This document shows positions 53,521-61,554 of a DNA stretch of 64,000 nt, piece after piece. The stretch comes from Halomonas sp. GTDB taxonomy: Bacteria > Pseudomonadota > Gammaproteobacteria > Pseudomonadales > Halomonadaceae. Below the pieces are notes generated by a model, which worked only from the letters and a program-made list of their open reading frames with translations, was not told the origin of the DNA and ran no database searches. The first letter of the stretch is position 1. Every line of letters begins with the position of its first letter. The position numbers and the translations under genes were made by a program. Location of the stretch: NCBI RefSeq assembly GCF_029263665.1, contig NZ_JAJUFQ010000004.1, positions 248,001-312,000 on the forward strand. Direction: 5' to 3'.

Positions 53521-54390
53521 ATGGAACTGTTTGCATTAACAAAAGAAGCTCCTAGAATTCGAAAAGTTATACTACAAGGAGAAGCTCAAGACGAACTATC
53601 CGAAACTGCTCAAGAACAAATCGAAGATTTCATGGCCTTCGAGGAATGCCATGCTCTAGATGCACAATACCGCCCTGAGAATCATGAGGCTTTCAAGATA
53701 GAAGATTTTGAAGATCTAGATGGTATTATGGAAGCAGTCAAAGAGCCTGCAGGTGTTATCCCATGGAATACCAGTGAAGAAATAGAAGTCAAAGGTTTCT
53801 TCTTCGGAATCCAAGATCATGAAGGCTATACTATAGGCTTACAAATCTTTGATCGCAGACAAATAATTAGCAACAAATTCACTTTGCTATGGTCTAGAAA
53901 CTCCTTTGAACGAGTTAAAGGCTTAGCACTTTCACTAGATAATAAACTAGCAGCCGTAGTAAAAGAAAATGGAGAAAGTTTAGACCTTTACTTCAAAAGC
54001 CTTCACAATGCAAGGAGGCTATTTGACATGGATATGTACTTCAAAGAAGCCACAGAACAGGATGTGAATGATTTTTTTGAAGGGGAGCTTTTTTCAGGGT
54101 ATGAGCGAGATGAGTCAATGGCTCTAATCGACAACTGGTGCAGAAAAAAAATTGCTTTCATAACAAAAGAGGAAAGATTTAGCGATTTAACAGTAAGCAC
54201 CATAAAAACAAAGGCTGACGAACTAAATGTCAACATAAATATTGAACAAGATGAACAGGGGAATGAAAAAATCCAATTCCCAGAAGACAAAAAAACACTG
54301 AAGAGAATACTCAGATTTCTAGATGAAGACATCTACAAATCATCTCTCACCAATACCATATTCGTTGCAAATAGCAAAAGAAGAGATTAA
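53521..54390 (+). CDS. kwaB: KwaB-like (DUF4868) protein of a Kiwa anti-phage system
   Basis: This 289-residue cytosolic protein has the features of DUF4868/KwaB: an N-terminal alpha/beta part (ELFALTKEAPRIRKVILQGE), VKGFFFGIQDHEGYTIGLQI in the middle, and the typical C-terminus DKKTLKRILRFLDEDIYKSS followed by LTNTIFVANSKRRD. KwaB is the DNA-binding effector that halts phage replication and late expression after KwaA signals infection. The gene starts on the base after the kwaA stop codon, so the two are co-translated. The A+T-rich composition shows recent acquisition relative to the phage backbone. A terminator follows. Confidence 0.82.
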   Translation: MELFALTKEAPRIRKVILQGEAQDELSETAQEQIEDFMAFEECHALDAQYRPENHEAFKIEDFEDLDGIMEAVKEPAGVIPWNTSEEIEVKGFFFGIQDHEGYTIGLQIFDRRQIISNKFTLLWSRNSFERVKGLALSLDNKLAAVVKENGESLDLYFKSLHNARRLFDMDMYFKEATEQDVNDFFEGELFSGYERDESMALIDNWCRKKIAFITKEERFSDLTVSTIKTKADELNVNINIEQDEQGNEKIQFPEDKKTLKRILRFLDEDIYKSSLTNTIFVANSKRRD

Positions 54391-54396
54391 AAAAGA

Positions 54397-54422
54397 AAGC
54401 GCTAGCCATGCGGTTAGCGCTT
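54397..54422 (+). terminator. Terminator of the Kiwa operon
   Basis: AAGCGCTAGCC and GGTTAGCGCTT form an 11-base-pair stem (one G-T pair) with an ATGC loop, followed by GTATTT. It begins only six bases past the kwaB stop codon. Confidence 0.8.
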
Positions 54423-54472
54423 GTATTTACAAAAACACTATATCTGGCCAAAAAGTATTTGTCTGTTTAACT

Positions 54473-54609
54473 AGCGGGGCCAAACGACAGATCGTGCTTG
54501 CCGGTGATGGCAACAATGCCAAACAACTACGTCCGACATATGCCAGCGAAGCCGATGCGCTGAACGCAACTCAAACAGAATGGCAGCGCGTATATCGGAG
54601 CCTGGCACA
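54473..54609 (+). pseudogene. Diverged duplicate of an internal gpD segment
   Basis: These 137 bases align without gaps to 52249-52385 of gene D, with about 17 differences by eye (roughly 87 percent). The reading frame is still open (AKRQIVLAGDGNNAKQLRPT, ASEADALNATQTEWQRVYRS) but has neither the gpD N-terminus nor its end. Differences are spread over the whole segment, so this is not a recent tandem copy; it looks like the end of a D gene from a related phage that arrived together with the Kiwa genes. Confidence 0.85.
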
Positions 54610-54753
54610 TATAGCTTCTTGTGCACAGTCTTCCTCCTCGCTCCGCGCAGCACGAACGGGAGCGCTAGGCATCATAACGCACAGCCATCATGTGAATGCC
54701 AGCCCAAAGGCTGGCGGCGAGTTTCAGCCCCGCCGCACATGATTGCGTAAACT

Positions 54754-55128
54754 CTAGTTGATGTACCTGTAGGACTGCGGTGCGATCCCATTGGGGATAA
54801 GATCATCGAGTGCAACTGGCTGCTCATAGCGCTTGGGATTTTTAACTTTGATAGCAAACCCCCTATCGCGCCCGCTGAAGTACGACTCGAAAAAGCTAAA
54901 ACTAATCCCTGCATGAGTCTTGGTTTCTTCCCACAGCTCTTCAGGCTCTAATGCGATAACGCCTCCAACGTCAAACTCGCCGACTACCTTACCGACGGGC
55001 ATGGTCGCGTATATCACTACTTTTTCAATACCATCCCGCTTGAATATGTTTTTTCTGAATTCAAAGTGCTTACTACCATCCAAAATAGAATCAGCAAATT
55101 CAGGCTTAATCGACAATAAGACTTTCAT
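54754..55128 (-). CDS. ASCH-like (PUA-fold) protein, partner of the GNAT fusion
   Basis: This 124-residue protein is one ASCH-type domain: MKVLLSIKPEFADSILDGSK at the start, HFEFRKNIFKRDGIEKVVIY, ATMPVGKVVGEFDVGGVIAL, and a terminal GFAIKVKNPKRYEQPVALDD. The IKPxFAxxIxxGxKxxEFRK signature is the ligand-binding edge of the family, which is thought to bind RNA or modified nucleotides. Its ATG lies within the last codons of the GNAT gene (23-base overlap), behind GAGGGTGG, so the two are translated together. A role in defence or control of the acetyltransferase is inference. Confidence 0.78.
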   Translation of the reverse strand: MKVLLSIKPEFADSILDGSKHFEFRKNIFKRDGIEKVVIYATMPVGKVVGEFDVGGVIALEPEELWEETKTHAGISFSFFESYFSGRDRGFAIKVKNPKRYEQPVALDDLIPNGIAPQSYRYIN

Positions 55129-56161
55129 TAATACCACCCTCGATACATATACGCTTCATAGTTTCGCTATGCAGTCTCATAAAGCCCCAATACTCATGCT
55201 CATTAAGGCCAAATTGATCAATTAGCTCCCCTCTTGTGATTCGTCTCTTTAAAGCCAAATTATAGCTGAAACGAATGATTACCGGGTAATTTTTTCTGGC
55301 ATAAAATCCACGCAACTCTTCTGAACTGAAAACGCTATACGGTTCACAGTATCTATAAAATTCATCGAATTCTGAGAACTCTCTGATGCTCCTAACTTCC
55401 TCTACCATACATACTGACGTCACTACAGACCGGTACCGGGCAGGACCAGCATTGTCTGAGGTGCGGTAGATTAGAAGAGTATCCCCTCTGCGCAAACACT
55501 CGGTACCACGCATTTTGGTCAGATAAACCTTGTGAATACTATTAGTGTGGGAGACATCCTGAACAATGCTTGCATGCTCATTATTTAAAATGGAGTCAGG
55601 TAAGAGTCGGGTGTGCCATTTAGGATAAAGAGAAAGAAGAAAGTTTCGATTGGGACGAACGTCGACAAGAGGATAGTTCATGAGAGGATCGGAGTACTCT
55701 GCTGAAATCTTCTTCAGCAGTACTAGCTCGATACCATTATGGGTCGATTTTTCACCTGCAACCACGAATCCATAGCGCTGAAAAAGGGAAACCAGTGCGG
55801 AATGCTTTGAAAAGACTGTCACATAAATTTCTGTTAGCTCATTCTCGATAGCATGATCAAAAGCTTTTTTGACAAACCTCTCACCCAACCGAGTCCCGTG
55901 AGGATTGATTTTTAGGGTACCTATTTTTAAGCGGCGCGCGGATGGTAATGGAGGGGTGACATCGTCCAATCCCTCGTCCTCTATCTTGAGATAAAGAAAA
56001 CCATCAATTCCACCACTATCATTATAAAAAACGTAAGCGCTATCCCCTGCCCTTGCCTTTTTATCGAACCAAAGGGAAAACTCGGAATAGTCTCCCTTCA
56101 ACGAATCAAAAAAGGCATCATTCAAGTCTATATCCCGAAAGTATCGTGCAACTAGATTCAT
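55106..56161 (-). CDS. GNAT acetyltransferase fused to a PUA/EVE-like domain
   Basis: This 351-residue protein has an N-terminal GNAT domain (about 1-155): YVFYNDSGGIDGFLYLKIED, then the acetyl-CoA loop region KIGTLKINPHGTRLGERFVK and LVSLFQRYGFVVAGEKSTHN. The C-terminal half (about 195-320) resembles a PUA/EVE fold: IHKVYLTKMRGTECLRRGDT, LLIYRTSDNAGPARYRSVVT. AAGGAG lies seven bases before the ATG at 56161; the extra nine codons upstream are not needed. It is co-oriented with the phage repressor and coupled to the ASCH gene. Substrate unknown; tRNA, protein or nucleotide modification are all possible. Confidence 0.78.
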   Translation of the reverse strand: MNLVARYFRDIDLNDAFFDSLKGDYSEFSLWFDKKARAGDSAYVFYNDSGGIDGFLYLKIEDEGLDDVTPPLPSARRLKIGTLKINPHGTRLGERFVKKAFDHAIENELTEIYVTVFSKHSALVSLFQRYGFVVAGEKSTHNGIELVLLKKISAEYSDPLMNYPLVDVRPNRNFLLSLYPKWHTRLLPDSILNNEHASIVQDVSHTNSIHKVYLTKMRGTECLRRGDTLLIYRTSDNAGPARYRSVVTSVCMVEEVRSIREFSEFDEFYRYCEPYSVFSSEELRGFYARKNYPVIIRFSYNLALKRRITRGELIDQFGLNEHEYWGFMRLHSETMKRICIEGGINESLIVD

Positions 56162-56280
56162 CCCTGCGCTCCTTACGTCATAGCCCATCTTCTTTTCATT
56201 GCTCAGGCACTATGCCTTGCTGTCATCGAGGACACGGCGACTAACACCTGAGCGATTTATCATGAGATGTCCGTTTGGCC

Positions 56281-56790
56281 CTACGTCACCCGCCGTCGGT
56301 GCTGCATCTGACGGACGTACTCCAGCGTATCTTTCGCCTCTCTTATGAGCGGCTGCTCGCGTCGCTTCAGCTGAGCCGCCCAATACGCAATAGGCATAAA
56401 TACGGCACCAAACACTGCAGGAACAAGCCAAGGAGAACCGCCATTCACCAGCTGCCATAGATGGCCGCTCAGCAATGAAGCGATAACGCCTGCCGCAATC
56501 AGCGTCATCAACACAAATGGGACATTAATGTAGGAACGGATCAGTGCATGCCGTTGCTGCCGTGTAGCCTGATGCTTGATTGCACGGAGATCCGCATCGG
56601 TCAACGGTCGCTCTTGCTCGGGAGGCTCCACCGCCGTATTGATAGTAATGTGATTACCAAAGGTGATATTGCCGTGGTTGTCGCCCCCCACGGTCACCGT
56701 CATTGCCCGTTCCCGGCCATCATTGGGTAGCTCGTTGACTAACGCACTGATCCTTGTGGCCAGGTCATCCAGACCTTCTTTCCTGTTCAT
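56281..56790 (-). CDS. Membrane protein next to the repressor, unknown function
   Basis: This 169-residue protein has a short polar N-terminus, a beta-repeat-like segment GGDNHGNITFGNHITINTAV, a helical region, and two membrane helices (about 95-117 FVLMTLIAAGVIASLLSG and 125-145 SPWLVPAVFGAVFMPIAYWA). It is encoded between the repressor and the GNAT gene on the same strand, so it is probably expressed in the lysogen. Such a position and topology would fit a superinfection-exclusion protein, but no family was recognised. AAGGAAT precedes the ATG at 56790. Confidence 0.6.
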   Translation of the reverse strand: MNRKEGLDDLATRISALVNELPNDGRERAMTVTVGGDNHGNITFGNHITINTAVEPPEQERPLTDADLRAIKHQATRQQRHALIRSYINVPFVLMTLIAAGVIASLLSGHLWQLVNGGSPWLVPAVFGAVFMPIAYWAAQLKRREQPLIREAKDTLEYVRQMQHRRRVT

Positions 56791-56915
56791 TTCTGCGTAT
56801 TCCTTATAAATGCATACGCCACGCCAGGATCTACGCCCCGGTCTATGTGGCTTTGTGATCATTTGCCAGAAGTCTGAGAATCGACCCTCTTCTTTTTACA
56901 GCGCTGCGTTTCCTC

Positions 56916-57338
56916 CTATCGATTCACCACCAGTTTCAGCAACCGCGCAGTAGTCTCCGAGTCACGCGAGCCTTCCTGGACCAGGAAGTTGTAGACCTCG
57001 GCCACCGCCCGTACATAGTCCGGTCCTGCCGGCGACTTCTTGCCAGCTTGACGAATGATGCGATCAAGCTGATTCGCTATATCTACCAAGAAATCGACAT
57101 CGATCTCTTTATCACCTGTGGCTGCTACGAGAGCTTCTCGCCGTTCACCAGTAATGACATACAGAACATCAACACCAGCCTCTGCAACGGCCGTCAGATA
57201 ATTCGTATCGGGGCTCCGAGTTCCCTTCTCGTAATTGATCTGAGTCGTCTTCCCTACCCCGCCAATCGCCGCCAACTCTGTCTGGCTCATAGCCAAGCGG
57301 GAGCGCTCTCCTTTTAGTCGCTCACCCAAAGTGCACAA
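56916..57338 (-). CDS. Phage repressor (CI-like, XRE-family HTH)
   Basis: This 140-residue protein has an N-terminal XRE helix-turn-helix (LGERLKGERSRLAMSQTELA, AIGGVGKTTQINYEKGTRSP) and a helical C-terminal part that probably dimerises (VDFLVDIANQLDRIIRQAGK). There is no LexA-type protease domain, so SOS induction by self-cleavage is not expected, as in P2. The start is a TTG at 57338, with AGGG at seven bases upstream. A perfect 18-base palindrome at 57361 lies between it and the divergent early gene. Confidence 0.88.
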   Translation of the reverse strand: MCTLGERLKGERSRLAMSQTELAAIGGVGKTTQINYEKGTRSPDTNYLTAVAEAGVDVLYVITGERREALVAATGDKEIDVDFLVDIANQLDRIIRQAGKKSPAGPDYVRAVAEVYNFLVQEGSRDSETTARLLKLVVNR

Positions 57339-57341
57339 TTT

Positions 57342-57383
57342 TGAACCCTACCTATTGACAGGTTCACATATGTGAACCATCAT
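57342..57383 (+). promoter_or_regulatory. Early rightward promoter with repressor operator
   Basis: The perfect palindrome GGTTCACATATGTGAACC is at 57361-57378, and a further half-site TGAACC is at 57342-57347. TTGACA at 57355-57360 is a consensus -35 box, and with a 17-base spacer CATCAT (57378-57383) fits as a weak -10, so the operator fills the spacer of the rightward early promoter. Repressor binding would shut the early operon; this is the expected immunity switch. Confidence 0.75.
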
Positions 57384-57419
57384 TTCTTTAGTAAACACGA
57401 ACGAACACGAGTTAACACT

Positions 57420-57644
57420 ATGCCCGTCCCCCTCACACGTGAGCAAGCACGAAAGATGCTCGAGCAATGCGGTATGAGCATCGCCGAGTTCAGCCGAACT
57501 CATGATCTCAATCCCAACCTGGTCAGCGATCTCTTGGCCGGCCGCAAGAAAGGCCTGCGTGGTGAAGCGCATCGCGCGGCCGTCCTGCTGGGTATCAAGG
57601 AAGGCGTGATCGATGACTTCCCGACCTCGGCTTCCAATGAATAA
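57420..57644 (+). CDS. Cox/Cro-like small DNA-binding protein
   Basis: This 74-residue protein has a clear helix-turn-helix: PLTREQARKMLEQCGMSIAE, FSRTHDLNPNLVSDLLAGRK. It is the first gene rightwards of the operator, the place of cox in P2, so it probably represses the lysogenic promoter and may assist excision. I start it at the ATG at 57420; an earlier ATG at 57372 lies inside the operator. Between promoter and start, AACACGA occurs twice (about 57394 and 57402), possible binding sites of its own. Confidence 0.75.
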   Translation: MPVPLTREQARKMLEQCGMSIAEFSRTHDLNPNLVSDLLAGRKKGLRGEAHRAAVLLGIKEGVIDDFPTSASNE

Positions 57645-57683
57645 CCCGTTTCATTCCTGACCTGCTGCATAAGGACATCTGCC

Positions 57684-57887
57684 ATGTACCAGGATCCCAA
57701 ACGTGTGCGCTCCCGTTACGGCGCCATCAACCTCGACCAATACGAACGACGTCTGATCGATGCATTGGTCGATTACACCGGCATCGACAAGGCTGTGCTG
57801 TTGCGTCAGCTGGTGATGAAAGAGGCACTAGAAACACTGGGCATTGCCAGCCTCGACACCCTCACAGTGCCGCAACAGGCGTCGTAA
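57684..57887 (+). CDS. Small early phage protein, ribbon-helix-helix-like
   Basis: This 67-residue protein (YQDPKRVRSRYGAINLDQYE, LIDALVDYTGIDKAVLLRQL) resembles small ribbon-helix-helix regulators in which a short strand is followed by two helices. It lies 39 bases behind the Cox/Cro-like gene in the early operon. The exact family and role are not recognised. Confidence 0.6.
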   Translation: MYQDPKRVRSRYGAINLDQYERRLIDALVDYTGIDKAVLLRQLVMKEALETLGIASLDTLTVPQQAS

Positions 57888-57926
57888 CGGCAGGCCCTTT
57901 TGAGGACCTCAAGGAGCACTGGATTT

Positions 57927-58127
57927 ATGGCTGACGCCTCACTCCATGACGAACTTCGCCTTCCGATGGATGACGAGCTCGAAGCCGTACTGGAACAGGT
58001 TCGTACCCAGCAACGCCTGAACACCTTGGATGAAGCCGCCGAATGGCTCGTGCGCCGACGCTTGCGCAAGGGTACCCAAGGACTGACCGGACGCGGGCGT
58101 GCCCTCTACCCCGCAGGGAGACGATAA
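57927..58127 (+). CDS. Small early phage protein, unknown function
   Basis: This 66-residue protein (ADASLHDELRLPMDDELEAV, LNTLDEAAEWLVRRRLRKGT) is helical, with an acidic N-terminus and basic C-terminus. I chose the ATG at 57927 behind AAGGAG. It ends two bases before the Ogr/Delta-like gene, and the two are likely to be co-translated. Confidence 0.55.
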   Translation: MADASLHDELRLPMDDELEAVLEQVRTQQRLNTLDEAAEWLVRRRLRKGTQGLTGRGRALYPAGRR

Positions 58128-58129
58128 CG

Positions 58130-58399
58130 ATGAGTATCCAACACCAGAATAGACACCGCATTCCTTGCCCGCATTGTGGCGAGACCGCTCGGATCCGAAA
58201 GAGCCAGGGGCTCACTCCGCTCTATCGCGACGCGATCGTCGAGTGCCGTAACGAAAACTGTGGATGGCGTGGAAAGGTCTCGATCGAAATCACCCACACC
58301 ATCACACCCAGCGATATACCGAATCCTACGGTGAGACTGCCTCTGGTTCCCCGGCTTCGCGACTTGGCCCTGTCACAGACAACTATCGCCAGCGCCTGA
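58130..58399 (+). CDS. Ogr/Delta-type zinc-finger late transcription activator
   Basis: This 89-residue protein has the Ogr/Delta zinc-finger pattern: CPHC at residues 13-16, then ITxS-like RIRKSQGLTPLYRDAIVECR and NENCGWRG, giving the four cysteines C-x2-C...C-x4-C. P2-type members activate the late promoters by binding a dyad near -55 and contacting RNA polymerase alpha. Here three matching dyads (GGTGT-N14-ACACC) are present in the expected places. Unlike in P2, where ogr follows D, it is part of the early operon. Confidence 0.82.
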   Translation: MSIQHQNRHRIPCPHCGETARIRKSQGLTPLYRDAIVECRNENCGWRGKVSIEITHTITPSDIPNPTVRLPLVPRLRDLALSQTTIASA

Positions 58400-58437
58400 C
58401 ATTCGATTACTCATCCTACGTTTTCAGGGAATTGATC

Positions 58438-58821
58438 ATGCCAACCGTTACTCCATTGCGCCGCCCACACTTGGATGCCCGCAACCTCGCCGCAGCAAGA
58501 CTGCTCCGAGATCGCTGGGAAAGTCGCGTCAACGCTCTGGCCAATTGCATTGAGCACCTGATGAGCGTCCATGAAATGACAGAGCAGAACGCAGAGCTGG
58601 CCGCCATCCAGGCTTATGCCGAGATCGAGGCGACGAATCAGCAAGCTCGTATCGATGTCGAGGCCTCGACCTCTCATGTAGTGGTGGTGCGCACCGAAGA
58701 AAAATACCCGGTGGTATTCACCATTACTGACTTGATGAAGATGCTCGACCAGGCGCGACAGGAAGATCGAGCCATCGTCTTCACCCGCGAGCGGCACAGC
58801 CCCACCGTCATCGAGCAATAG
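58438..58821 (+). CDS. Early phage protein, unknown function
   Basis: This 127-residue protein is mostly helical in the first two thirds (RLLRDRWESRVNALANCIEH, MTEQNAELAAIQAYAEIEA) and ends with a beta-alpha segment PVVFTITDLMKMLDQARQED. I do not recognise it. It lies between the activator and the replication protein in the early operon and may serve replication. Confidence 0.55.
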   Translation: MPTVTPLRRPHLDARNLAAARLLRDRWESRVNALANCIEHLMSVHEMTEQNAELAAIQAYAEIEATNQQARIDVEASTSHVVVVRTEEKYPVVFTITDLMKMLDQARQEDRAIVFTRERHSPTVIEQ

Positions 58822-58870
58822 CCCGCTCTTTTCAGCACGTTCTCTAATCACGAAACAGAGGAGGCACAGC

Positions 58871-61537
58871 GTGAATCCATCGCTGCGCCAGGACATTCTT
58901 GCGCGCTTGAAGCGCGACTACCGCGCTCAGGAACGGGGTCAGTACCTGCAAAAGGTGCAGTGCCCCGCCTGCGGTAAGCGTGAGGCTTACATCTCGGCTG
59001 AAACACCGTGGATGCTCAAGTGTGGGCGAGAGAACAACTGCGGTGCCCAGATCCATGTAAAGGAGCTGTTTCCGGAACTGTTCTCAAGTTGGACCGAGCG
59101 CTACGACATCCCAGAGCACCGGGCCAAAAGTGCGACGCCAGTCGCTGATGGCTACCTGAGCGATGGCCGTGGTTTCGATCTGGAACGTATTCGTGGCTGG
59201 TATAGCCAGGATAGCTACTGGAAGCCGGATGTTGGCGGCAGCGCCACCGTGCGTTTCGTTCTTCCCGGAGGCGCCCACTGGGAGCGACTGCTCGACGAGC
59301 CAGAGCGCTTCGGTAAGCAGAAGGCCAATTTCGCTGGTCAGTACAAGGGCTACTGGTGGCAGCCTCCTGCGCTAACAGTTGCTGACCTGGCCACTGCCGA
59401 AGAAGTGTGGATCGTCGAAGGCATCTTCGATGCCATCGCCCACTACCACCACGGCAAAGCAGCGGTCTCGGCGATGAGCTGCGCCAACTATCCCGAGCAC
59501 GCCCTCAAGACCCTGGCCGATGCTGCTCATGCCGAAGGTACTGCACGCCCGACCTTGGTGTGGGCACTGGATAGTAACCGCGCAGGCCAGAACGCCATAC
59601 TCAAGCACGTAAAGCGAGCGCGGGCAGCGGGCTGGGAGTGCCGGGCTGCACAGATCCCTGGTGGTGGTCGGCAGGACTGGAATGATGCCCACCAACGCGG
59701 CGAACTTACCGATGACCACTACGCTACCTATCGCTACCACGGTGACTTGCTTCTGGCCCCCACCGCCATGGCCAAGGCGCTGATTCTCTACAAGCGCACC
59801 GAGCGTCGGGAGTGCTGGTTCGAGTTCAAACGCCAGATCTGGTGGTGGAAGCTGGACGTCGATGCCTTCGACCGCGCTGTTCGTGCCGAAGGTGCTGATG
59901 GCGACGATCAGCAGAGTCTCGATCCCAAACTGCGTGATGCTGCCCTGGAACAGTCCGGCAACGTAAAGCGGATCTGCACCTGCTATCCCACTGCACTGTA
60001 CTACCAGGCCAACTCCGTTACCGACGAAAGCTGGTACTACTATCGCATTGAGTTTCCCGATGGCCGCCCTCCGGTGAAGAACACTTTTTCGGGCGGTCAG
60101 TTGGCGAGTGCCAGCGAGTACAAGAAACGTCTGCTTGGCGTCGCTCCTGGGGCGGTCTGGACCGGTACAAGCCAGCAGTTGGATACCTTGCTGCAGGACC
60201 AGATCGGCAGCATCAAGACCGTCGAAACCATCGATTTCATCGGCTATAGCAAAGAACACGGCGCCTATGTATTCGGCGACCTTGCCGTCGCCGGTGGGAA
60301 GGTCATCACGATCAACAGTGAAGACTTTTTCGAACTCGGTCCACGCAGGCAACTCAAGACGCTGAGCCAGTCGGTCACCCTGCATATCAACCCGGATCGC
60401 AATGCCTATAGGACTGACTGGACCCACCATTTGCTGGGAGCCTTCGGTGCAAAAGGTGTGGTGGCCCTGGCCTATTGGCTGGGCAGCCTGCTCGCGGAAC
60501 AGATCCGTGCCCATCAGGGCAGCTTCCCTTTCCTGGAGATCGTCGGCGAGGCCGGTGCCGGTAAATCGACGTTGATCGAGTTCTTATGGAAGCTGGTCGG
60601 CCGCCGTGACTACGAGGGTTTTGACCCCTCCAAAGCCACCATGCCGGCTCGCTCTCGCAACTTCGCCCAGGTCGCCAACCTGCCGGTTGTGCTCATCGAA
60701 TCCGACCGTGAGCAGGAAGGTGGGACCAAACAGAAGCAATTCGACTGGGACGAGCTCAAGACTGCCTTTAACGGACGCAGCATCCGTGCCCGCGGTGTGA
60801 AAAACAGCGGTAACGACACTTATGAACCGCCTTTCCGGGGCAGCATCGTCATCAGCCAGAACGCCACCGTGCAGGCCGGCGAGGCCATCCAGACCCGCAT
60901 ATGCCACCTCCACTTCACCCGTGAAGGCCAGAATCGCCAGACCAAGGAGCTGGCCGAGGCCTTGGAAAAAGCCGAGCTCAAGCATGTCAGTCAGTTCGCC
61001 TTGGACGTAGCGCAACGCGAAGCTCTCCTGCTCGATCTGATCAACGAACGCGCCAGAACCTACGCTGAGCGCCTGGCCGATGCCCCCGAAATCAAAGTAC
61101 TGCGTATCGCCAAGTGCCACGGCCAGTTGATGGCCCTGGTGGACTGTCTCGGCCCTGAAGGTTTGAGGCTATTCGATGCCCAGACCATCGACATCGCCGC
61201 CGGCCATGTCTGGCAAATGGCCCATGAACGCCAGCAATCTATCAACGCCGACCATCCCCTGGTCGCCGAGTTTTGGGAAGCCATCGAGTACCTCGAAGGC
61301 CTCAAGGTCGAACCGGTGCTTGATCACTACGGGGCCGAGGGAGACCTGGTGGCCATCAATCTCAAGGACTTCGAGCGTACCTGCGCCGAGCACAAGCTCC
61401 GCGTGCCCGAGATCCGCGAGCTCAAGCGCTACCTCAAGGGCAGTAAAACTCACAAGTTCGTCGACGCCAACCGCACCGTGCGCTCCCGCATCCGCCTTAA
61501 CGGCGCGAGCGTGAAGTGCTGGGTGTTCCAGGCATAA
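58871..61537 (+). CDS. TOPRIM/superfamily-3-like primase-helicase (P4 alpha/DUF927 type)
   Basis: This 888-residue replication protein begins with a zinc ribbon (C31, C34, C51, C57 in QCPACGKREAY and LKCGRENNCGAQ). A TOPRIM domain follows (about 177-270: EEVWIVEGIFDAIAHYHHG, LVWALDSNRAGQNA). The C-terminal half holds a helicase of the DUF927 kind with Walker A GEAGAGKSTL near residues 557-566 and VVLIESDREQEG nearby. P2 itself uses the rolling-circle protein gpA; here a satellite-P4-like primase-helicase takes its place, so the phage probably replicates from an iteron-type origin. It starts at GTG 58871. Confidence 0.88.
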   Translation: MNPSLRQDILARLKRDYRAQERGQYLQKVQCPACGKREAYISAETPWMLKCGRENNCGAQIHVKELFPELFSSWTERYDIPEHRAKSATPVADGYLSDGRGFDLERIRGWYSQDSYWKPDVGGSATVRFVLPGGAHWERLLDEPERFGKQKANFAGQYKGYWWQPPALTVADLATAEEVWIVEGIFDAIAHYHHGKAAVSAMSCANYPEHALKTLADAAHAEGTARPTLVWALDSNRAGQNAILKHVKRARAAGWECRAAQIPGGGRQDWNDAHQRGELTDDHYATYRYHGDLLLAPTAMAKALILYKRTERRECWFEFKRQIWWWKLDVDAFDRAVRAEGADGDDQQSLDPKLRDAALEQSGNVKRICTCYPTALYYQANSVTDESWYYYRIEFPDGRPPVKNTFSGGQLASASEYKKRLLGVAPGAVWTGTSQQLDTLLQDQIGSIKTVETIDFIGYSKEHGAYVFGDLAVAGGKVITINSEDFFELGPRRQLKTLSQSVTLHINPDRNAYRTDWTHHLLGAFGAKGVVALAYWLGSLLAEQIRAHQGSFPFLEIVGEAGAGKSTLIEFLWKLVGRRDYEGFDPSKATMPARSRNFAQVANLPVVLIESDREQEGGTKQKQFDWDELKTAFNGRSIRARGVKNSGNDTYEPPFRGSIVISQNATVQAGEAIQTRICHLHFTREGQNRQTKELAEALEKAELKHVSQFALDVAQREALLLDLINERARTYAERLADAPEIKVLRIAKCHGQLMALVDCLGPEGLRLFDAQTIDIAAGHVWQMAHERQQSINADHPLVAEFWEAIEYLEGLKVEPVLDHYGAEGDLVAINLKDFERTCAEHKLRVPEIRELKRYLKGSKTHKFVDANRTVRSRIRLNGASVKCWVFQA

Positions 61538-61554
61538 CCCGGGAGGAGGATCGC

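Noticed and set aside
54698..54715. Hairpin GCCAGCC-CAAA-GGCTGGC as terminator
   Set aside because: The stem is good but no T-tract follows on either strand, so I did not list it as a terminator.
59372..60514. A 380-residue open frame opposite the primase-helicase
   Set aside because: Antisense shadow of a gene with clear zinc, TOPRIM and Walker motifs; no ribosome site or protein family signal.
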